Assembly (NCBI RefSeq): GCF_024399315.1 | Contig: NZ_CP075170.1 | Coordinates: forward strand, 1,984,001 to 2,048,000 | Direction of reading: 5' to 3' | Origin: Chryseobacterium sp. MA9 | Lineage (GTDB): Bacteria > Bacteroidota > Bacteroidia > Flavobacteriales > Weeksellaceae | Length of the DNA: 64,000 nt | In this document: positions 25,492-33,665 of the stretch, piece after piece | Position numbering within the stretch: position 1 is the first letter of the stretch | Layout of the letters: each line of letters begins with the position of its first letter | Made by a program: the position numbers and the translations under genes | Notes under the pieces: model-generated | The model's input: the letters and a program-made list of their open reading frames with translations, nothing else | What the model was told of the DNA's origin: nothing | Database searches by the model: none

Positions 25492-26271
25492 TTAATTCAA
25501 TCCAAGAAACTCCTTAACAACGTTTGCAAAATCAACCGGATTTTCGGCCTGTACCCAATGTCCGGCATTTTTTACCGTAACCACTTTAGCTTTAGGAAAT
25601 TGCTGCTTGATTCCGAATTCATCCTGTGGCAGGATATAATTGGATTTTGCCCCTGCTATAAACAATGTATCGCCTTCAAAGACTCCGAATTTAACAGCAT
25701 TGGATACAAATTCAGTATATTTTTCGGATAATGTTTTAAGATTAAATCTCCAGCCCAGTTTTTTATTTTCATCCCAATACAGGTTTTTCGTTAAAAACTG
25801 TATGGTTGATTTTTCAGGAATATACTGGTTAAGAACTGCTTCTACTTCATTTCTTGAGCCAACTGTATTAAAATCAACGGTTTCCAGTGCTTTGATAATT
25901 CCCTGGTGGTGTGGCGGATATGCTTTAGGTGAAATATCAACAACAATTAGTTTTTCAACACGTTCAGGATATTTTATGGCAAACTGCATCACAGCTTTTC
26001 CTCCTAAAGAGTGCCCTAAAACATGAGCTTTCTGAATTCCATAATGATCCATATAGCGTGCAATATCATCTGCCAGATCATCATGAGACATACTTTCTGA
26101 GTGAAAACTTCTTCCGTGGTTTCTAAGGTCAATCAGATGTACGGGAAGATATTCTCCCAGATCTTTTCCGAAACTTCCCCAGTTGTCAAGCATTCCAAAT
26201 AATCCGTGAAATACAAGAAGCGGCGTATTGGTTGAATTTTCGCCGAATATTTTTGAGTTTAAGATTTCCAT
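25492..26271 (-). CDS. alpha/beta fold hydrolase (YbfF-like esterase)
   Basis: A 259-residue hydrolase. LLVFHGLFGMLDNWGSFG is the oxyanion region, HVLGHSLGGKAVMQ the nucleophile elbow with the catalytic serine, and KNAGHWVQAENP the catalytic histidine. The layout matches the small YbfF-type esterases that cleave short- and medium-chain acyl esters. It lies just upstream of the graspetide genes on the same strand, but with a 114-base gap, and it has general housekeeping homologues. I do not assign it to the RiPP pathway. Confidence 0.9.
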   Translation of the reverse strand: MEILNSKIFGENSTNTPLLVFHGLFGMLDNWGSFGKDLGEYLPVHLIDLRNHGRSFHSESMSHDDLADDIARYMDHYGIQKAHVLGHSLGGKAVMQFAIKYPERVEKLIVVDISPKAYPPHHQGIIKALETVDFNTVGSRNEVEAVLNQYIPEKSTIQFLTKNLYWDENKKLGWRFNLKTLSEKYTEFVSNAVKFGVFEGDTLFIAGAKSNYILPQDEFGIKQQFPKAKVVTVKNAGHWVQAENPVDFANVVKEFLGLN

Positions 26272-26278
26272 ATTTTTT

Positions 26279-26371
26279 TAGAAGTTAAGAGGTGAGAAAT
26301 TAGAAGTTAGATAATATAAGAGATCAGAAACGATGTTTCACTAACTTCTAATCTCTAACTTCTAGTTTCTT
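26279..26371. repeat. intergenic inverted repeat (TTAGAAGTTAG arms)
   Basis: The left arm (26279-26311) and right arm (26340-26371) are imperfect inverted copies, each containing two TAGAAGTTA units. It fills nearly the entire gap between pdxJ and the hydrolase gene. The architecture resembles 617-771 and 27107-27270. Confidence 0.6.
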
Positions 26372-26376
26372 GTTAA

Positions 26377-27096
26377 TTACCATTTTGCCAGTCTCTTCAG
26401 ATAAGCCTGAACTGTATTTTCCAATCCCATATAAAGTGCTTCGGAAACCAAAGCATGGCCGATAGACACTTCCAAAAGGTTCGGAATAGTGTCTGCAAAG
26501 TATTTCAGATTTTCTAAGCTAAGGTCATGACCGGCATTAATTCCCAATCCGAATTTATTAGCTTCAACTGCTGTATCGTAATAAGGTTTTATAGCCTGTT
26601 CTTTGTTTGTAAGATAATTTTTTGCGTAAGCTTCCGTATATAGCTCTATCCTGTCTGCTCCGGTCTTAGCAGCATATTCTACCAATTCCGGTAAAGGATC
26701 CAGGAAAATAGAAGTACGGATACCTGCTTTTTTAAATTCTGCAATGATTTCTGTAAGGTAGTCAAGATGTTTTTTTGTATCCCATCCTGCATTAGAGGTA
26801 ATAGCATCGTCAGCGTCCGGCACTAAAGTTACCTGCTCAGGCTTCACTTCCAATACCATATCGATAAAACTATGATGAGGATTTCCTTCAATATTAAACT
26901 CAGTCGTAACCAACGGCTTCAGATCATAGACATCTTTTCTCGTGATATGCCTTTCATCAGGCCTTGGATGAATGGTAATTCCCTGTCCTCCGAATTCCTG
27001 AATTTTTACAGCAGCTTCTGTAACACTTGGGGTTTCACCTCCTCTTGCATTTCTTAACGTCGCAATTTTATTAATGTTTACGCTTAGTTTTGTCAT
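26377..27096 (-). CDS. pdxJ: pyridoxine 5'-phosphate synthase
   Basis: A 239-residue TIM-barrel enzyme. It condenses aminoacetone phosphate with deoxyxylulose phosphate to make pyridoxine 5'-phosphate, the last step of the DXP-dependent vitamin B6 route. Recognisable: LSVNINKIATLRNARGG (family N-terminus), GITIHPRPDERHI (active-site histidine region), QVTLVPD, and GLGINAGHDLSLENL. Normal length. Flanked by repeat-bearing gaps on both sides. Confidence 0.97.
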   Translation of the reverse strand: MTKLSVNINKIATLRNARGGETPSVTEAAVKIQEFGGQGITIHPRPDERHITRKDVYDLKPLVTTEFNIEGNPHHSFIDMVLEVKPEQVTLVPDADDAITSNAGWDTKKHLDYLTEIIAEFKKAGIRTSIFLDPLPELVEYAAKTGADRIELYTEAYAKNYLTNKEQAIKPYYDTAVEANKFGLGINAGHDLSLENLKYFADTIPNLLEVSIGHALVSEALYMGLENTVQAYLKRLAKW

Positions 27097-27106
27097 TTTT
27101 TATTTT

Positions 27107-27270
27107 AGATGTTAGATATGAGATGTTAGAAGCCGGAAGCATGGGGCTGGAAGTAAATCCAGACTTTGTACTTCTATTGGTCCTTCTACATTCATTATCA
27201 TTTAAAAATTTAATTTAAAATTTGTTTTAAAGAAGCACTTCCTGCTTCCCTCTTTAATCTTCGAGCTTCT
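27107..27270. repeat. intergenic inverted repeat between mscS-like gene and pdxJ
   Basis: Left arm (27107-27157) with TTAGATGTTAGA and TTAGAAGCCGGAAGC units; right arm (27230-27270) is an imperfect inverted copy (GAAGCACTTCCTGCTTCCC, then GAGCTTCTAGA). The right arm runs into the stop codon of the channel gene. Confidence 0.5.
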
Positions 27271-28537
27271 AGACTTTCACACTTACCTGCATCACCTGAA
27301 GCTCAAATTCTTTGGATGCTACCAGCAAATGGTCAAAAATATCTGCCTGTATCTGCTCAAAACGCTCCCATTTGGAATCATTGGCAAAGCAGTATACTTC
27401 AAGAGGCAGCCCTTGCGGGGTAATGTCCAGCTGACGTACCATTCGGGTGCCGTTTTTATCTATATCGGGATCATTTTCAATGTATTTCTGTGCATAATAT
27501 CTGAAAACACCGATATTGGTAAGCTGTCTTCCATTCACAATTTTATCTTTGTGCTCAAGACTTTCTTTCTCTTTTTTAATCTCTGATGTTCTTTCTTCAA
27601 GATAGTCTGAAATCAGGTTAATCTCTTTTAAACGCTCAACATCTTCATCAGTCAGAAACTTAAAAGAATTGATGTTAAAGTAAATTGATTTTTTTATTCT
27701 TCGGGTATTAGACTCAGACATCACCTGCATATTCTTGATCTCAGTGGTCATCAAATCATAAGTAGGAATAGTGGAAACCGTCTTATCAAAATTAGTAATT
27801 TTGGTAGTCAAAAGGTTGATTTCCGTAATATTTCCTTCAATGTTGTATTTGGGAATGCTAACCCAATCTCCTACTTTTAAATTTTTAGAAGTGGCAACAT
27901 GAAGCCCTGTTACAAATCCCAAGATTGTATCTCTGAAAACCAATACCAGAACAGCAGTAATAGCCCCCAGACTTCCTACGATAGTGGTTCCTTTAATCCC
28001 GAAAATCACACAGAATCCTACTACTGTAAATATGAAGAGTCCTAAAATCTTTACGGTTTCTGAAATGGCATTAAGCGCCATAATCTTGTAGAAATCCTGT
28101 TTAATGCTGAAATAATTTCTGAAAGCCGTCAGTGATCTGTAGAGCATTCCTGCCAATATCAATACCAATCCCAAATTGATACATCTTATTATAAAAATGG
28201 TTGTCTTCGGCAGTGCATTTTCCGGAAATATGGATCCCTGGATACCCGCAACAGCAATCAAAGCAGCAAAATGGGCTACAGAGTTGGTGATTTTGGCCTG
28301 ATAAATAGATTTTAAGATGGGAAATTTCTGTTCATTATGAAATAACCTGAAGACAGAATTAATGATGAATTTAAAAACAAAATCAGTAATTAAAAACAGA
28401 ACGAGAAGTAAGCTTAATTTTACAATAATATGAAAAACCCAGTCCAGCCCGGAAGGTGATATCTGGGTGATATAGATGTAAAGCTGCTCGCTCAGCTCCT
28501 GTATAAAGTTTTTAGTTTCTTGTAACTGGTCATTCAT
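27269..28537 (-). CDS. MscS-family mechanosensitive ion channel
   Basis: A 422-residue inner membrane protein. About five hydrophobic helices occupy residues 20-200, then the pore-helix/beta-domain region GSLGAITAVLVLVFRDTILGFVTGLHVATSKNLKVGDWVSIP in overlapping pieces, then a soluble C-terminus. The pattern KVGDWVSIPKYNIEGNITEINLLTTKITNFDKTVSTIPT is diagnostic of the MscS beta domain. Larger than E. coli MscS (286 residues) because of extra N-terminal helices and a longer tail. It releases solutes upon hypo-osmotic shock. Its -7 box ends only 5 bases before the ATG. Confidence 0.92.
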   Translation of the reverse strand: MNDQLQETKNFIQELSEQLYIYITQISPSGLDWVFHIIVKLSLLLVLFLITDFVFKFIINSVFRLFHNEQKFPILKSIYQAKITNSVAHFAALIAVAGIQGSIFPENALPKTTIFIIRCINLGLVLILAGMLYRSLTAFRNYFSIKQDFYKIMALNAISETVKILGLFIFTVVGFCVIFGIKGTTIVGSLGAITAVLVLVFRDTILGFVTGLHVATSKNLKVGDWVSIPKYNIEGNITEINLLTTKITNFDKTVSTIPTYDLMTTEIKNMQVMSESNTRRIKKSIYFNINSFKFLTDEDVERLKEINLISDYLEERTSEIKKEKESLEHKDKIVNGRQLTNIGVFRYYAQKYIENDPDIDKNGTRMVRQLDITPQGLPLEVYCFANDSKWERFEQIQADIFDHLLVASKEFELQVMQVSVKV

Positions 28538-28542
28538 TACAG

Positions 28543-28550
28543 CAAATTTA
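28543..28550 (-). promoter_or_regulatory. -7 box TAAATTTG, 5 bases from the channel start codon
   Basis: On the minus strand: TAAATTTG, CTGTA, ATG. With transcription starting several bases past the box, the mRNA would begin at or next to the start codon (leaderless). Confidence 0.55.
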
Positions 28551-28769
28551 TGAAATTAAGAATCATCATTTTACTATTCGCAATCAATTTTCATCCCAAA
28601 AAGCTTTCATTGGGAAATATTTAATAAAAATCTTTTTTAAATAAAATCATAAAATATCAAATCTCCCACAACCCTTAATTATAAATGAAAAATTAACTAC
28701 AAACACTAATATAAATTAAATAATATTAAAAATAATTGCATTTTTCATGTTTAAATTTTAAATATTTAT

Positions 28770-28777
28770 TAAATTTG
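28770..28777 (+). promoter_or_regulatory. -7 box TAAATTTG for the 28810 lipoprotein gene
   Basis: An exact TAnnTTTG match 32 bases before the ATG in a very AT-rich gap (28538-28809). No clear -33 TTG. Confidence 0.5.
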
Positions 28778-28809
28778 ATTAAAACTAAACTAATCAAAAT
28801 CAATTAAAT

Positions 28810-29997
28810 ATGAAACAAAATTACTTGTTAATCATGCTATGCAGCCTTGTGCTTCTAGTGAATTGTAAAGGAGACGATACTGCCGCTCCTGAAGAAAACC
28901 CTATTAAAGTAGTAGCCACAGGAAAAGTGGAGGGAAAAGTATTTGCAAAAAACGGAACAAAACCGATTGGAGGTGCTCTTGTTTTCACTACCGACGGACA
29001 GAGCAACATTTATCACACCTATTCCGGTGCTGATGGCAGCTTCAGCTTGACAGCTCCTGAAGGCAACACAACACTTCACATCCAAACAGGTGACGGTAAA
29101 AATTTCAGAACAGAATTTCCTGTTACCATTAAGAAGAATGAAACAGTCTCTGTGGCCGCAACAGATTCAAAATTGGATCAGATAGCAAAAATGGCCTATA
29201 TAAAAGGAAGTTATGATGAAATTGAAGCGATTATAAGTTCTCTTGGTTATACAGCTACTGAAATTACTTATCAGGACTTAAAAAACATCAATACTATTTC
29301 CCAGTATGATATTATTTTCCTGAACTGCGGATCCCGAACTTACGCCCAAACAGGTACTTCATCGCCAAGCAATGACAATAATGTATATTCCAATCTTTCT
29401 ACTTTTGTAAGCAATGGCGGAAGTCTTTACAGCTCAGACTGGGCTTCTGCTTATCTGGTAGGGGGAAATACAAATACGGTAAGCTGTAATGCTCCGGGAG
29501 GATTTATCAATGATAATCTTCTTTGCCTTCAGGATACAGGTACAGCCACCACTTATATGGGCTGTAACGTTTCAAACACTGCTTTGGCGACTGCATTAGG
29601 ATTTAATACATTGGATATTCAATATGATATGGGTGCGTGGGAAAAAATTATGAACTATGATCCCACATTCTGGGATGTTCTTGTACAGAAAGGCAACGAA
29701 CCACTGATGATAAGAACAGGACATTATACGAACCCTTCTGCTCCGCAAACACCTGTAGGAACATCGTTAAACAATAATCACATCACGATCTGCCATCATA
29801 CGGCAAATGGAAATAACATTACCATTACCATCAACCAGAATGCATGGAATGCACATCAGGCACATGGAGACACATTGGGTCCTTGTACAGGAAACTCCAG
29901 CAGCGGAAATATCTACTATACCACATTCCATAACCATGCAACCGGAAACATCGGTAAAGCAGGACCGATTCTGGAATATGTAATCTTAAATTTGTAA
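28810..29997 (+). CDS. surface lipoprotein: carboxypeptidase-like regulatory domain plus ThuA-like domain
   Basis: A 395-residue lipoprotein (LVLLVNC, Cys19; the acidic GDD after it suggests surface export). Residues 38-118 are a carboxypeptidase regulatory-like beta sandwich (GKVEGKVFAKNGTKPIGGA, YSGADGSFSL). From 125, a Rossmann-like domain resembles ThuA/glutamine amidotransferase-like folds (YDIIFLNCGS, FVSNGGSLYSSDWASAYL), closing with YYTTFHNHATGN and ILEYVILNL. Between them, residues about 320-360 form an insert with ICHHTANG and HQAHGDTLGPC, rich in Cys and His. Function unknown; the insert could bind a metal. Single-gene unit with a terminator. Confidence 0.8.
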   Translation: MKQNYLLIMLCSLVLLVNCKGDDTAAPEENPIKVVATGKVEGKVFAKNGTKPIGGALVFTTDGQSNIYHTYSGADGSFSLTAPEGNTTLHIQTGDGKNFRTEFPVTIKKNETVSVAATDSKLDQIAKMAYIKGSYDEIEAIISSLGYTATEITYQDLKNINTISQYDIIFLNCGSRTYAQTGTSSPSNDNNVYSNLSTFVSNGGSLYSSDWASAYLVGGNTNTVSCNAPGGFINDNLLCLQDTGTATTYMGCNVSNTALATALGFNTLDIQYDMGAWEKIMNYDPTFWDVLVQKGNEPLMIRTGHYTNPSAPQTPVGTSLNNNHITICHHTANGNNITITINQNAWNAHQAHGDTLGPCTGNSSSGNIYYTTFHNHATGNIGKAGPILEYVILNL

Positions 29998-30019
29998 TAA
30001 AATTTTATAACTCGTTCTC

Positions 30020-30049
30020 AAAGTGGCTTTTTATAAGGCCACTTTTTTT
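30020..30049 (+). terminator. intrinsic terminator after the 28810 gene
   Basis: AAAGTGGC (30020-30027) pairs with GCCACTTT (30038-30045), followed by T. Confidence 0.85.
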
Positions 30050-30073
30050 ATATTGCATATATTTTTAAAAAGA

Positions 30074-30565
30074 ATGGATACAACGATTATTAATATTTTC
30101 TGCCTTATTCTGTTATTTGTTGGAATCTTAGGTACTTTTCTTCCGGTATTGCCCGGGCTTTTGCTGAGTATCTGCGGGCTTCTGATCTATAAATTCGGGA
30201 CGGATGCGGACCTTCCGATGATTTATATCTGGGCATTCGGAATTCTTACATTAGCTTCTATAGTATTAAGTTATGTGATTCCGGCAAAAACCAATAGAAA
30301 ATATGGAGGTACACGTTGGGGAAGTATCGGTTCTGTAATTGGAACCATTGTTGGGATATTTATTCCGATTCCATTAGGCTTCCTCGTAGGAATGTTTGCA
30401 GGGGTATTTATTGGTGAATTACTTCATGACAGCAAGGATATGAATAAAGCTTTACAATCAACCAAAGGTGCACTGATTGGATTCATTTATGGAACCGGAT
30501 TCAGTTTTGTAGTAGGAGTGGCAATGTTTTTGGTAGTATTACTTAATATGTTCAACGTCATTTAA
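30074..30565 (+). CDS. DUF456 family membrane protein
   Basis: A 163-residue membrane protein with the DUF456 opening FCLILLFVGILGTFLPVLPGLLLSICGLLIY in two adjoining helices. A conserved YGGTRWGSIGSVIGTIVGIF glycine zipper and GFLVGMFAGVFIGELLHD follow. About four to five helices. I start it at ATG 30074 because the longer frame (30023) runs back through the preceding terminator. No function is known for the family. It lies 16 bases before a lipoprotein gene and is probably co-transcribed. Confidence 0.87.
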   Translation: MDTTIINIFCLILLFVGILGTFLPVLPGLLLSICGLLIYKFGTDADLPMIYIWAFGILTLASIVLSYVIPAKTNRKYGGTRWGSIGSVIGTIVGIFIPIPLGFLVGMFAGVFIGELLHDSKDMNKALQSTKGALIGFIYGTGFSFVVGVAMFLVVLLNMFNVI

Positions 30566-30581
30566 TTAAATATAAGAAACT

Positions 30582-31091
30582 ATGTTCCATAAAATTGTCA
30601 TACTCAGTCTGGGAATATTTGCATTAACAGGATGTGATGCCCAAAAGAAATCTAAGATTAACACAAAAGCTACTGAAATGCCTGCAGGTACAAAAACAAC
30701 AAGTGCTGATAATCAGAAAGATGGTGTTATATACCTGAATGAAGGAGAAAATAAGTTTTTAAGAGAATACCAGATGAATGTAACGTTCAAAGGGGTTTCT
30801 GAAGACAGCCGCTGTCCTGAAGGAGTCAATTGTATCTGGGCCGGAGCTGCTCTCGCTCAGGTAGAAGTAATGGGAACCGCTACACGCCCTATGATTCTGA
30901 ACCTCGCGAGCATAGATTATCCGGGAAGGAATTACCGCCAGTCGGCAGAATTCAATGGGTATACCATTACCTTACAAGATGTTGCTCCTTATCCAAAACA
31001 ACAGGACGGAGCAAAAGCATTAGCCGGAAAATATAAAATCGGAATTACGATAAAAAAGACAGATCAATCAACAGATTCTACCACGAAATAG
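30582..31091 (+). CDS. lipoprotein of unknown function with conserved Cys pair
   Basis: A 169-residue lipoprotein (LGIFALTGC, Cys18). A Lys/Thr-rich linker leads to a beta domain with EDSRCPEGVNCIWAGAALAQV, a pattern I recall from many small Bacteroidota lipoproteins, in which the two cysteines probably form a disulfide. No catalytic motif. Its last 14 bases overlap the 3' end of ung on the other strand, so the two genes meet tail to tail without a terminator between them. Confidence 0.77.
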   Translation: MFHKIVILSLGIFALTGCDAQKKSKINTKATEMPAGTKTTSADNQKDGVIYLNEGENKFLREYQMNVTFKGVSEDSRCPEGVNCIWAGAALAQVEVMGTATRPMILNLASIDYPGRNYRQSAEFNGYTITLQDVAPYPKQQDGAKALAGKYKIGITIKKTDQSTDSTTK

Positions 31092-31719
31092 GCTTCTTCC
31101 CTTTGGAAACAAGATATTCATTAATTTTTGAGAAAGGTTTACTTCCAAAAAAACCTCTGTACACGGAAAATGGTGATGGATGTGCCGATTTCAGAATAAA
31201 ATGCTTAGCCGGATCTATGAGTTCGGCTTTTTTTTGTGCAAAAGCGCCCCACAATACAAACACTACATTCTCTTTTTTGTCTGAAATTTCTTTAATGATA
31301 AAATTGGTGAATTTTTCCCAACCCAGATCTTTATGGGAATTAGGTGAATGAGCCCGAACCGTTAACGTTGCATTCAATAGCAAAACACCTTGTCTTCCCC
31401 AGTCATCCAATTCTTTTGAAGTTCTTACAACCCCTAAATCATCTTTCAACTCAATAAAAATATTCTTAAGTGATGGTGGTGCAGCAACCTGCTCAGAAAC
31501 AGAAAAACACAAACCATTTGCCTGAAAATCATTATGGTAAGGATCCTGCCCAATAATAACGACCTCAACATCATCAAAAGCCGTCAGTTCCAGTGCTCTG
31601 AAAATCTGATTTTTCGGTGGAAAAACTTTGGTTGTTGCATATTCATTCTTTACTTTCTCCCAAAGGGTTGTAAAGTATTCCGTACTCTTTATAGGGGCTA
31701 AAATTTCTGTCCAGGTCAT
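31078..31719 (-). CDS. ung: uracil-DNA glycosylase
   Basis: A family 1 enzyme of 213 residues. It removes uracil from DNA in base excision repair. All signature motifs are present: VVIIGQDPYHNDFQANGLCFSV (catalytic water-activating Asp in GQDPYH), LLLNATLTVRAHSPNSH and the C-terminal HPSPFSVYRGFFG (minor-groove loop). Slightly short of the E. coli enzyme (229) but complete. Its -7 box ends 4 bases before the ATG, suggesting a leaderless mRNA. The 3' end overlaps a lipoprotein gene by 14 bases. Confidence 0.97.
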   Translation of the reverse strand: MTWTEILAPIKSTEYFTTLWEKVKNEYATTKVFPPKNQIFRALELTAFDDVEVVIIGQDPYHNDFQANGLCFSVSEQVAAPPSLKNIFIELKDDLGVVRTSKELDDWGRQGVLLLNATLTVRAHSPNSHKDLGWEKFTNFIIKEISDKKENVVFVLWGAFAQKKAELIDPAKHFILKSAHPSPFSVYRGFFGSKPFSKINEYLVSKGKKPISW

Positions 31720-31723
31720 ACTG

Positions 31724-31731
31724 CAAAAATA
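31724..31731 (-). promoter_or_regulatory. -7 box TATTTTTG, 4 bases from the ung start codon
   Basis: On the minus strand: TATTTTTG, CAGT, ATG. A TTG lies 17 bases upstream of the box, slightly close for a -33 element. Confidence 0.6.
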
Positions 31732-31759
31732 ATAATATTAAAATAAAACAAGAGCCTCC

Positions 31760-32764
31760 TTATACTTTAAATATCCTGACTTTTCTTTCAATCAGCATAT
31801 ATGAGAAATAAGACAGTAATATAGAGAAAGCTATTAATAGTATATTATTGAGGTGATAAGAATGTACAATAATGAAATTCTGCTTCTTCACAATATAATG
31901 AATGATATATAGCGAATAAGAGATATTTCCCAGAAAATACACTGCCTTGGTTTCTAAAAATGTTTTTAAATAGTTTGGTTTTCCTTCATACAGATATTTT
32001 ATCATAAATGCTGATAATAAAGGAATAAACAATAATCCTTTTTCAACAAACAACATAGATACAAACAGTAGGAGAATGATATAGATAACGAGGTTTTCTT
32101 TTTTCATTTTAAATTGTGGTAAAAGGGCAACTCCAATTCCAAGAAAATAGGAAGATACTGTTCTCAGCAGGGAAACAAGACCATAAGGAAGATCAAGATA
32201 TCTTGGCGATTCCACTACTTCCATGGGGTGTTCAGAACCTATATACAAATGGCCGGGGAAATAGGGAAGCATAAACCTCAAAACCAAACTTATGATAATT
32301 AAAATTTCGCTGCGAATTTTGTAATGCAGGACAAGCCATAACATAAAGGGGAATATTAAATAGCAAACCCATTCTGTACTAAGTGACCAATAGACAACAT
32401 TCAGCAGATAATCAGGATTAAAAAAGCTTTGTAATAAGGTCACGTTAATCAGAAATCCTGCTATAGAAGTCTTCATTAAAAACAATGCAATAAAAACAAC
32501 CGATACAATATATACAGGATAAATCCTATTGATTCTCTTTTTATAAAAAATCTCTATTGATCTATAGTTCAAACCCTTAAACTTTCCAGAATAAGAAACC
32601 GTCAGTAAAAAAGCACTTAACACAAAAAAGATATCAACTGCTACATACCCCTTCCCTACTATATCCTGAATGAATTCATTCCTAAAAAAACTAAAATGAA
32701 AAAAAGCTACCCATAATGCAACAACCCCTCTAAGTCCCGTTAAAGATTTTATTTCATTTTTCAT
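31760..32764 (-). CDS. acyltransferase 3 family (OafA-like) membrane protein
   Basis: A 334-residue integral membrane acyltransferase with about ten helices. The opening [19 protein letters not shown] and the next block [17 protein letters not shown] are the family signatures, including the conserved His in the first helix and Arg in LRG. Such enzymes O-acetylate or succinylate surface polysaccharides or other glycans. An ATG four codons further upstream (32776) is the alternative start. No glycan gene cluster surrounds it, so the acceptor is unknown. Confidence 0.9.
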   Translation of the reverse strand: MKNEIKSLTGLRGVVALWVAFFHFSFFRNEFIQDIVGKGYVAVDIFFVLSAFLLTVSYSGKFKGLNYRSIEIFYKKRINRIYPVYIVSVVFIALFLMKTSIAGFLINVTLLQSFFNPDYLLNVVYWSLSTEWVCYLIFPFMLWLVLHYKIRSEILIIISLVLRFMLPYFPGHLYIGSEHPMEVVESPRYLDLPYGLVSLLRTVSSYFLGIGVALLPQFKMKKENLVIYIILLLFVSMLFVEKGLLFIPLLSAFMIKYLYEGKPNYLKTFLETKAVYFLGNISYSLYIIHYIVKKQNFIIVHSYHLNNILLIAFSILLSYFSYMLIERKVRIFKV

Positions 32765-32803
32765 ATGTAATTTCAATCGGCGATAAAGATATAGAAAAAC
32801 CTA

Positions 32804-33331
32804 TTAGATTTCATAAGAATGGTCAGAGGCTCTTTGTAAACTAAAGATAATATTATCCGGAAAACCTTCATTTTGCTTTCCTTCTTCCAAAATAAAATGA
32901 TGCTTTAAAAGAAGTCCCTTTGAATTTTCGTTCAATTTATTAGTAATCGCAACAATTTCCTGTAAATGCAGTTCATTAAAACCAAAATCCAAAACCGCTT
33001 CTAAGGCTTCAGACATAATTCCTTGCCTGTGGTATTCCGGCAACAGCTCATAACCGACTTCTGCTGTTGCCCGGTCTTCAGAAAAATTCCAAAGACAGAT
33101 CGTTCCGATAAGATTCGGCTGATCTTTTAAAAATATTCCCAAATAGACGGTCTGATTATTTTGAGTTCTTTCCTTAATGGTCAAAATAAACTGAAGAGCA
33201 TCATAATTATTTTTTGGTGAGTTCCTTAGGACAAACTGATTGATCACTTCATTGCTTCGAATTCGTAAAATATCCTCAACGTGGCTTTCGTTGATATCTC
33301 TCAGTAATAGTCTTTGGGTTTCCAGTTTCAT
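32804..33331 (-). CDS. GNAT family N-acetyltransferase (RimJ/RimL-like)
   Basis: A 175-residue acetyltransferase. LETQRLLLRDINESHVEDILRIRSN is the typical RimJ/RimL start; GTICLWNFSEDRATAEVGYELLPEYHRQGIMSEALEAVL in adjoining parts carries strand 4 and the Q-x-x-G-x-[GA] acetyl-CoA loop (HRQGIM); NENSKGLLLKHHF is motif B. It acetylates an amino group on a protein terminus or small molecule; the substrate is unknown. Its -7 box ends 4 bases before the ATG. Confidence 0.9.
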   Translation of the reverse strand: MKLETQRLLLRDINESHVEDILRIRSNEVINQFVLRNSPKNNYDALQFILTIKERTQNNQTVYLGIFLKDQPNLIGTICLWNFSEDRATAEVGYELLPEYHRQGIMSEALEAVLDFGFNELHLQEIVAITNKLNENSKGLLLKHHFILEEGKQNEGFPDNIIFSLQRASDHSYEI

Positions 33332-33335
33332 ATCT

Positions 33336-33343
33336 CAAATTTA
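33336..33343 (-). promoter_or_regulatory. -7 box TAAATTTG, 4 bases from the GNAT start codon
   Basis: On the minus strand: TAAATTTG, AGAT, ATG. Suggests a leaderless transcript. Confidence 0.55.
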
Positions 33344-33366
33344 ATAAAAAGAACATCATAATTTGT

Positions 33367-33534
33367 TTAAACGCAAAGCTTAATTATAATAACTCCATAT
33401 TATAAAAGTGCAAAGGTTACAACATTGTTACTGAGAAGCATTATTATACATACGCTTAGAAAGAATCAATTTCATTGGTTCCACTCTGCCTCCTTAAAGG
33501 AATAAGATTTAGTAATAAAAAGCTTTGCGTTTAA
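33367..33534. repeat. 168-bp non-coding element bounded by perfect 15-bp inverted repeats
   Basis: TTAAACGCAAAGCTT at 33367-33381 is repeated exactly in inverted form at 33520-33534. The interior is AT-rich without an ORF. No clear target-site duplication. It occupies most of the 334-base gap between the divergent GNAT and MutS2-like genes. Confidence 0.65.
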
Positions 33535-33653
33535 GTAAATTGATGTTATTTTTTGATTCTAAAAAGTTTCAAAGAAGAAACAATTATATCATCAAATTCC
33601 ATTTAATTTATTCTGTAAATCTCTCAGATATACGTAATAATCAAAATTCTCAC

Positions 33654-33661
33654 TAAATTTG
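33654..33661 (+). promoter_or_regulatory. -7 box TAAATTTG, 4 bases from the mutS2-like GTG start
   Basis: TAAATTTG, CAGT, GTG. The same geometry as ung and the GNAT gene; a leaderless GTG start is implied. Confidence 0.55.
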
Positions 33662-33665
33662 CAGT

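Noticed and set aside
25492..26271. Alpha/beta hydrolase considered as a tailoring enzyme or protease of the graspetide locus
   Set aside because: It matches general YbfF-like esterases, is set off by 114 bases, and such enzymes are not part of known graspetide pathways.
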